From contig JAACJM010000018.1 in NCBI GenBank assembly GCA_013368315.1, positions 124,001 through 188,000 of the forward strand: a stretch of 64,000 nucleotides of DNA, in the 5' to 3' direction. Position 1 is the first letter of the stretch; each line of letters starts with the position of its first letter. This DNA is from Tetrapyrgos nigripes. Lineage: Eukaryota > Basidiomycota > Agaricomycetes > Agaricales > Campanellaceae. The position numbers were made by a program, and so were the translations under genes. The notes beneath the pieces are model-generated. The model ran no database searches, was not told the DNA's origin, and saw nothing but the letters and a program-made list of their open reading frames with translations. Shown here in pieces: positions 57,490 through 64,000 of the stretch.

Positions 57490-58178
57490 CACAGCGGGGC
57501 GCGGACCATATTTGCCTGCCATTTTTGCGGACTCTTAGTTCACACCATTTTGAGCGAGATTAAAATCAAGCGTATTTGCTGCCGAAAACTGGGTCACAAA
57601 TGCTCAAATCATGTGCTTAAGTTTTTCCATGCTAAATCTTTATTCATTTGTGATCAAAAAAGGGAAGCACATAGTACTGGAATTTTCTTTTGTGAGAAAA
57701 TGTGCCAAAAGGGACGATCAGTATTTGTGTGCCGGATTCCGATGAGTAAAAGGAAGTTCTTTTGTGAGAAAATGTGCCAAAAGGTATGATCAGTATTTGT
57801 GTGCCGGATTCAATGCTGTGTCCGAACTACTTTTCCTTTTACTCACCGGAATCCGGCACACAAATACTGATCATACTTTTTGGTGCATTTTTTCACAGTA
57901 CTTCCTTTTACTCGCCAGAATCCGGCACACAAATACTGATCGTACCTTTTGGCACATTTTCTCACAAAAGAAAATTCTAATACTATGTTGCTTCCCTTTT
58001 TTGGTCACAAATGAATAAAGGTTTAGCACAGAAAAACTTAAGCATATAATTTGAGCATTTGTGACCCAGTTTTCAGCAGCAAATATGCTTGATTTTATCT
58101 CGCTCAAAATGGTGTGAACTATCCGTCATTTAAGAGTCTGCAAAAATGGCAGGCAAATATGGTCCACACCCTGCTGTG
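57490..58178. mobile_element. 689-bp foldback (long inverted repeat) element
   Basis: Two arms of about 330 bases are complementary over nearly their full length. The left end reads CACAGCGGGGCGCGGACC and the right end, on the other strand, CACAGCAGGGTGTGGACC. Both continue ATATTTGCCTGCCATTTTTG. Inside each arm a sub-repeat with GATCAGTATTTGTGTGCCGG occurs twice. A 3-base TTG flanks both ends and may be a target duplication. There is no ORF, so it is non-autonomous. Confidence 0.8.
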
Positions 58179-58538
58179 TTGGTTTAGGACAAATTAAGGT
58201 ATTTATAAGAGGTAGAAGGAATCTGAGAGGCATATCTGAGGCTTTTTGGTAGCTCAAGGACTTTGAGATACTGCTACGAGCTGTGTGCTCTGAGCTAGAG
58301 TCACACTTGTCACACTTATGTGACTACTTGGTGACTACAATTCCTGAGAGGGCTTTCTTCCTTGTTTCAACCAGTCTTACATCCCAATTTTCTATGGGAA
58401 CTCAATGATGGTGTATATTATGCTCATTTGCTAATATTTGCAGTCCTTCGTAGTGTTCACTTTGCCAGCAGCATGCTGATACATTCTTATGTAATAATGC
58501 TGCAGTGGTGCAAGAAGGGCATGTATACTCTCAGACTA

Positions 58539-58800
58539 GCTGATGACCTTGGAATGAGTGAAGGATAGAGAGTATAGGCAAGTGTATAAATAGCGGATGA
58601 GGGAAACAGGGCAAGGCTGAAGGCTGAATCAGGATGGATAGTGGGAGGATCAAGTTCTCACTGGGATTGCCAGTTCATTGAAACATGATCGAGGAGACCC
58701 GACCTCCCTGACATAGTTAGATCATAGGTGTATGGGTAGGGCAGGTAGGACTCAAGTTTACACTCCAGCTAGCCATTAGACTTGTGTAAATTATAAATCT
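58539..58800. repeat. Segmental duplication, copy 1, interrupted at its right end by a solo LTR
   Basis: It aligns with 61669-61928 throughout (CTGATGACCTTGGAA...TTATAAATCT), with scattered substitutions and small gaps. The LTR at 58801 sits exactly at its end. Confidence 0.85.
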
Positions 58801-59245
58801 TGTCAAGGTTGCTGATACACTCGATAGCAAATCACCCAAGTCACACAAAACGAGATCGATTGAGAGTTAAGAGAGATAAAGAAACAAGAGTAAGCTGACT
58901 AGGCTCTACACTGCGTAGTATAGTACGGAACAGAGACAAAGTGAACAAACTAAAGGACTAACTAGAATGTCAAGTGGTTTATATAGAAGAACAATGAATA
59001 AGTGATAGGAACAAGATAGGAGAAATAGGAGAAACATAGGAGAAAGTGGAGAAATGTGGGGAAAAGATAAGATTGATTGATGGTTATTATAAGGTTTGAC
59101 AGGTTTTATAAGGTTCAAAGTCAGTAACACAAGGTTTATAAGGTTAAAAAGGTTTATTGAGGAAATGCAATAGATGAGTGATCAGAAAATGGGTTCAATA
59201 ATGAAGTAGAAGAAGGAGGGCAAAGAACTGTAGCAGTTCATGACA
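58801..59245 (-). mobile_element. Solo LTR of the second chromovirus family, with target duplication
   Basis: It runs TGTCAAGGTTGCTGATACAC...CTGTAGCAGTTCATGACA (445 bp). The 5-bp target duplication AATCT is perfect at 58796-58800 and 59246-59250. It shares GCTGACTAGGCTCTACACTG with the outer LTRs at 37878 and 45185. The paralogous copy at about 61920-61935 is uninterrupted there. Confidence 0.92.
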
Positions 59246-59250
59246 AATCT

Positions 59251-59899
59251 AAACACATCTAATTGCTTACGCCTTTGCTCTGCTCGAGTAGAAGAGAGAT
59301 TGTTTTGTGTATAGCCAAACATGGTGACCACAAATGGAGCCACCTGAGAGAGAGATTGAATTGAATGATGTCAAAGTGCTAAATAGGTAGATGAAAATGG
59401 AGGGATGGGAGGGAGGATAGAAAAGAAATAAAGAAAAAGGGCATGGTGCACTTGTCTACCTGAGTAGGGTCAAACTACTGATTTAAACCAGTGAGACATG
59501 ATGATTGTCCAATATATACAACAACACCCAAGTGCAAAGGCCATAATACAACCAAACAAAACCAGGAGCAATGCACACAGTTGTCCACTAGCCTGTGGAG
59601 CTAGTGGGGTCATGAATCTGAATAAATCAGTCATAACATGGTTATGTCTGTTAAACATGATGAAACCCAACATGTGCATAGAAAGAAACAAGTAATATAG
59701 TAGGGGTAAAAAATCACAAGAAAAAAGAGGTCAAGACAGAACAATAAACCATTTGAGAGATTTAAGTAGCTGATAGTAGATGCAAGAAGAATGAGATGAG
59801 GCAAATGAAAACAAATCAACATACAACTCAGAGATAGCACAGGGAAATTAGATGGCTGTGGCACTGTGTGAGAGGATGGAGGAATGAAGGAAGAAATCA
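59251..59899. other. AT-rich sequence left of the DIRS-like relic
   Basis: The region is AT-rich, with no supported gene. In an intact DIRS-like element a tyrosine recombinase would be expected downstream of the RNase H, and none can be read here. Confidence 0.35.
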
Positions 59900-61240
59900 A
59901 GCAGAAAGAGTGGAGTTTTTGAATGAGTTCAAGTTGGTGGTGGGAAAGAGCGTCAGCAATGGAGTTTTCATGTCCTGGGATATGCAATACTCGTAGCTGA
60001 ATGTTATCTTCCATCAAAATGTTCATGGAGGAGATGAGAATGGGATTGTATCAAGACTTAGTGTGAAGTGAGTTGAACATGTGAACAGTGTTTGTATTAT
60101 CAGTGAATATGACACAATAGCTTCTAGCATGAGGATACTGTCAGAATGTTCTAAGTGTTCAGCAATCCACAATAGCTCTTGACAGAGGGCTATGCTGACC
60201 CAGATCAGCTGAAAAGGCTCAGTTTTACCAATCATCTTTTCATATAGAGTGCAGAGTCCAAGATGAAAGAGGGGTGTGACATTGAATGACCACTGTATCC
60301 AACTGCCCTTGTGTTCAAAATCCTGAAGGGGAAATTGTCTGCCAGTGTGAGTGAAAATGTGTATGTGGATTGTGTGGGGAGTGAGATGGTCATGGTGTTA
60401 GGGTCAAAAAGAAAACTGATGATGACGAGCTGAAGTCCACATTCTTGTTTCAGTTCTTTGTGTGGAATGCCCAAGGTGTCAAAGAGGAGAAGGAGTTGGG
60501 TTTGCTTTTTTGGAAAGGATTTCTTGTATGGCTTGTACCACATCATGTTCCCCTCAAACTCCCAAGAGAAACAGTTGTCAATGTAGTGATAAATATCAGC
60601 AAGAAACCAGACAAAGGTCGCTATCCAGATGACAAGGGCAAAGAAATTGCAGCAAATATGTCCTGCCACACAGTTCCCAAAGTTGTTGCAGTGATCAACA
60701 TGTCTCTGACCATCAATAGTGATTATCTGGTGTAGTTGCCACAACGGGTGCATAGGTAGTCTTCAGTACACTTGGGAGACGTCAGATTTGAACACCATGA
60801 AGTGAGTGCTAGGCCCATATTTCTTCCTGGCATCAATGAGTGATTTTCTGAGGTGTCTAAGGGTGTTGAGTTGCACCCTAGTGTCTGATTTTGAGATAAG
60901 GGAATTAGGGGAGAATTCCCCTGCTGTGTGATCAACTACCAAGTGAGGTTTAGGTACTACCCCAATAGGAACTGCAGTCATTCCAGGGAGCAGATCAGGA
61001 CCAAACGAAGGCGAGAAACATCCCAGTGAGATCTCCAAGTCATGTTACTCTTATACAAAGTTAATGTGGGATTTATCTTTGAGAGGATGGTGGGAGTTAT
61101 CAACATGGAGTGGAAAAGAGACATCATCAGTATGTGCCCATGGCCAGCAGCCATGATGCAGAGACCAACAAATGGATTTGATGAAGGATTGATTGGGATG
61201 GAGGGATAGAAGAGATTGGAAAGTGTCAACATGTATAGGA
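59900..61240 (-). pseudogene. DIRS-like reverse transcriptase / RNase H relic
   Basis: From right to left: FVGLCIMAAGHGHILMMSLF, a frame change, FSPSFGPDLLPGMTAVPIGV, VPKPHLVVDHTAGEFSPNSL and FMVFKSDVSQVY. A stop at 60760-60762 follows. Next come MHPLWQLHQIITIDGQRHVD and HCNNFGNCVAGH, the active-site strand IYHYIDNCFSWEF, and PYKKSFPKKQTQLLLLFDTL. Then the RNase H part has VIFTDNTNTVHMFNSLHTKS and, after a TGA, LRVLHIPGHENSIADALSHH. These match the RT-RNase H of DIRS-type elements known in Basidiomycota. YIDN stands where YVDD is usual. There is no recombinase and there are no inverted terminal repeats, so only the pol core survives. Confidence 0.7.
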
Positions 61241-61668
61241 GTAGTGATTCAGAAGAGATGGCTGTGTTGCTGAATGGTAGACCACGCCATTGAGTTGTTC
61301 ATTTTGTTGATAGGAGGGTGAGGTACTGGAGGTAGGGATTCAGTAGATTTAGCTGAAGATAGTGGAATAGCATACTCATCTTCAGTCCAGAGGAATTCTC
61401 TAGTTTATTTGGGTCTCAAGCCAAGTACATTGTAAGATGAAGTGATATCGTTTGATAGTTGATTATCCGAGCAACTGGTAAGGTTTCCCGTGGCATTGGA
61501 TTTCGAATGCTGATGGATGTGTCTCGCACAACAGTGACAGGGTGATCTGCGTGTTTTTACAACATTAACAATTCCCATACATATACAGGAGGGGTAAAAT
61601 GATGGAAGAGATGGTTTGTCGGAGACAAAGGAGCAGTAAATGAAAAAAGGAGGTAAAAGGAGTCCAAG

Positions 61669-61928
61669 GCTGATGACCTTGGAACGAAGGATAGAGAGTA
61701 TAGGCGAGCATATAAATAGCGGATGAGGGAAAGGAGGCAAGGGTGAAGGCTGAATCCGGATGGATAGTGGGAGGATCAAGTTCTCATTGGGATCACCAGT
61801 TCATCGAAACATGATCAAGGAGACCCGACCTCCCTGACGTAGTCAGATCATAGGTGTACGGATAGGGCAGGTAGGACTTGAGTTTACACTCCAGCTAGCC
61901 ATTAGACTTATGTAAATTATAAATCTAA
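61669..61928. repeat. Segmental duplication, copy 2 (uninterrupted)
   Basis: This is the partner of 58539-58800. It is preceded by a 32-base block (61637-61668) identical to 57351-57382. Relative to the first locus, 57383-58538, including the foldback element, is absent. Confidence 0.85.
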
Positions 61929-62614
61929 AAACGTTCAATTGGCAGGCGTGCCTGCCAAAATCCCGCATCTGACTAAGCTTTCCCGTGCGTCGACTCGATT
62001 CACACTTTTGAGGCCCTCGATTCACAGTTTCAAGGTGCAGATTCACAATACAATTCACAACTTCTCACAGGTGCTTGGACTTCTCTGGCGCGAAGTGTCA
62101 TGTGGCCTCTCGACTTCTCTTCCCTCTACCCTCCACCTTCCACCCATCGTCTCGCCTCTTTGATTCGTTTACCATCCCCCCAAGGTGTAGTAATTATATA
62201 TTATCTTAATATTAAGACTGGTGTGCATTCTCTGCCTCAAAAATGAAAGAGAAATAGGTTGTGGCCCATAGGTGTAAGTCTCAAGAAGTTGGTTTGTCCT
62301 GCAGCTTACTGCTTTTGATGGTGGTGATAGAATAGTATCTGAAAAAATTCCTTGAGAGACCCAAACTCCCAGGTCTGAAGCAAAGTATTCATGTATTCAA
62401 AAAGACATTCTTGCTTTGCCTGTGCAGCCGAGACCGAGGGGATAGCCATAGACACATAGACGATAGATGGAATATTTAAAGAAGAGGGATTGACAATGAC
62501 GAGTGGGAGACAGATACATGGGAAGGGGAAATTGAGAATATAGTACAGGATTAGATGTGGTTGTGTGGAGAAAAACAAGAAATGTAAGTAAAATTATTAG
62601 GAGAGTGAGTGATT
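61929..62614. other. Non-coding sequence
   Basis: No gene is supported. It includes a short palindrome-like GGCAGGCGTGCCTGCC at about 61941-61956 and a pyrimidine-rich run at 62095-62175. Confidence 0.35.
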
Positions 62615-62835
62615 ATTCCCAAGTGAAAGAGCAACATTGAAAATGGGGGATGCGATCCATCCCTCCGCTGCTGCAATAAATCTGAGGGAGAATATTGAGA
62701 ACGAAAACACCTTCAAATGAGCAAAAACGGCCATTTCATGGCATTTTCTTTTTCGACGTTCTCTCTCAAATTTTCTCTGAACGCTGGAAATGGATCACAT
62801 CCCCCATTTTCGATGTCACTCTTTCTCCTGGGAAT
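62615..62835. repeat. Small imperfect foldback of about 220 bp
   Basis: The left arm has ATTCCCAAGTGAAAGAG then GAAAATGGGGGATGCGATCC. The right arm read on the other strand has ATTCCCAGGAGAAAGAG then GAAAATGGGGGATGTGATCC. Pairing extends inward to about 62700 and 62750. MITE-like, no ORF. Confidence 0.65.
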
Positions 62836-63434
62836 GGTCGCTTTCCAAAAAAGAAATTGTGTGCCGAGCTAGAAATCTGGGGGTGTCACAAATGCTCATT
62901 TGCGGCACTCCCCCCTCAAATGTACACCCTCAGATAGTTGTCAAAAGCTTGCATTTTTATTAACGAAGAAGTCTACAACTGAGTTGAAGTAAAAATATTC
63001 AGCCGTTCTCGAGATATACTGAAAAAACAGGGGGACTGTTACTTTTTATGACAATGAGTATATCGCTATGTATTATATGATCTGAGAGAAAAGGAAAGAA
63101 GGAAATGGGGCTGAGAATCAAGGAACAGAAAGAAAACATCCTAGATCAGACAACGTCAATGACAGTGGGATTGAAAGGAACTGAAACCCGAGGGATAGAC
63201 AGAGAGAGAATGAAAAGGGTAGCGCATAATCAACGTATGAGAAACTGTGTCCGAGAGGAACGCAATTTGATAGAGACAAGATATCCAAGAAATATATAGA
63301 TTCTTCACCAAACCACGAGGTTAGATCACTTCCCTCCAACCCCTCTAAACCTCAAACCTCCGCACTCACTCCCCAACACTCACTCCAAATCCATCAAACA
63401 CACAAACACCAACCACATGGAATCTTCGACCAGA
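62836..63434. other. Non-coding sequence left of the P450 relic
   Basis: No supported gene. Purine-rich around 63090-63290. Confidence 0.35.
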
Positions 63435-63720
63435 TTTCGTCCAGGGAACTGTCTCCTCCCCAACCCAAATACCCAGGTGTTGATTGATGAGGGTTTCTTT
63501 GGCTGCTTTACGTTTCGCGTCTTGGTCTGCATCGTCACCACCGTTATAGGATAAAATCACCTTCTCCTCCTCAGTCTCGGGCCAAAACTCGTCTGGACAC
63601 TCAAACAACTCTTCGTTACGCATCACGGCCCAGATGTTCCAAATACGATGGAACCTTTGAGAAGTTATTGAGAAGGACGACGGGTGTATATCGTCTTGCG
63701 TTAAGCGGTGGGGACGTCTG
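63435..63720 (-). pseudogene. Cytochrome P450 C-terminal relic lacking the haem cysteine
   Basis: From right to left: PHRLTQDDIY (typical of fungal P450s of the O-methylsterigmatocystin-oxidoreductase-like group), GSIVFG, a frame change, WNIWAVMRNEELFECPDEFW and PE, where PERF/PERY is usual. Then come a Lys/Ala/Glu helix (AKRKAAKETLINQH), another frame change, and the haem loop FGLGRRQFPGRN. The family motif is FxxGxRxCxG, so the haem-ligand Cys is Phe (codon 63446-63448). At least two frameshifts plus the lost ligand show it is dead. Exons further 5' would lie right of 63720 or beyond the window. Confidence 0.78.
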
Positions 63721-63929
63721 AGGAAGTGGGAACGAACAACGGAAACGGGAAAAAGGAAACAGAAAAAGAGAGAAAAAGAAAAAGAACAAGGCCAGCAAGC
63801 GTCCCAGGGAGACAGATAGACAGCAACGCAAAAACGACGTCACGTAAAAGTAGAAGAAGAAACTGAAATCGCAAAAACACAAAAAACAAAGACAAAAAAC
63901 TCACTTAACGGAACACGGTATAGGTAAAT

Positions 63930-63975
63930 CTGCAGACACCCCGTGCAGACACCCTGCAGGGCTGCAGACACCCTT
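63930..63975. repeat. Short TGCAGACACCC repeats
   Basis: Three near-copies of TGCAGACACCC occur in 45 bases (63931, 63942 and 63965 approximately), with CTGCAGGGCTGCAG between them. This may be the start of another transposon end at the window edge. Confidence 0.5.
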
Positions 63976-64000
63976 CGGATAATGTTGTAAATTACTGTAT

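Overview
The window looks like a gene-poor, transposon-rich stretch of an Agaricomycete (mushroom-forming basidiomycete) genome. The reasons are short GT-AG introns (46-98 nt in most models), families common in Agaricales (F-box/LRR proteins, DUF6534-type seven-helix proteins, a large acidic-loop membrane protein, flavin monooxygenase, P450), and abundant Ty3-type chromoviruses, a DIRS-like element and PIF/Harbinger-like DNA transposons. All exon models were made by eye from reading frames and splice signals and have not been checked against transcripts.

Layout. 0-7.4 kb is a normal gene block: the 3' part of an RRM-like gene running off the left edge (-), an F-box/LRR gene (-), a C2H2-like zinc-finger gene (+) and a small four-exon gene of unknown function (+). 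7.4-17.2 kb is a graveyard of DNA transposons: an AT-hook/Cys-rich relic, a TIR-bounded 1.0-kb element with a non-transposase ORF inserted among GGGTACGGG-type repeats, and a broken PIF/Harbinger-like element with convergent Myb-like and DDE ORFs. At 17.8-19.6 kb there is an intact multi-pass membrane protein gene. 21.1-27.5 kb is a complete but dead chromovirus with LTRs and a perfect 5-bp target duplication. 27.5-37.9 kb is a CpG-poor tract with a gag relic, a solo LTR and a broken multi-exon gene. 37.9-45.7 kb holds two 3' halves of a second chromovirus family fused head to head, so that two 3' LTRs point outwards; each half carries an extra Cys/His-rich ORF between pol and the LTR. After a non-coding stretch, 50.2-53.0 kb is an intact FAD/NADPH monooxygenase gene. 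53.5-56.9 kb holds a tandem pair of DUF6534-type genes, one intact and one pseudogene, with a LINE scrap between them. 57.5-63.9 kb has a 689-bp foldback element, a solo LTR with a paralogous empty site, a DIRS-like RT relic, a small hairpin element and a P450 pseudogene lacking the haem cysteine.

The unifying signal is CpG decay. LTR differences in the first chromovirus, stop codons in the second, and loss of the second catalytic aspartate in all three reverse transcriptases are largely explained by C-to-T change at CpG. The least-described candidate biology is the extra zinc-binding-like ORF of the second chromovirus family. No gene cluster with a joint pathway is evident; the host genes appear independent.
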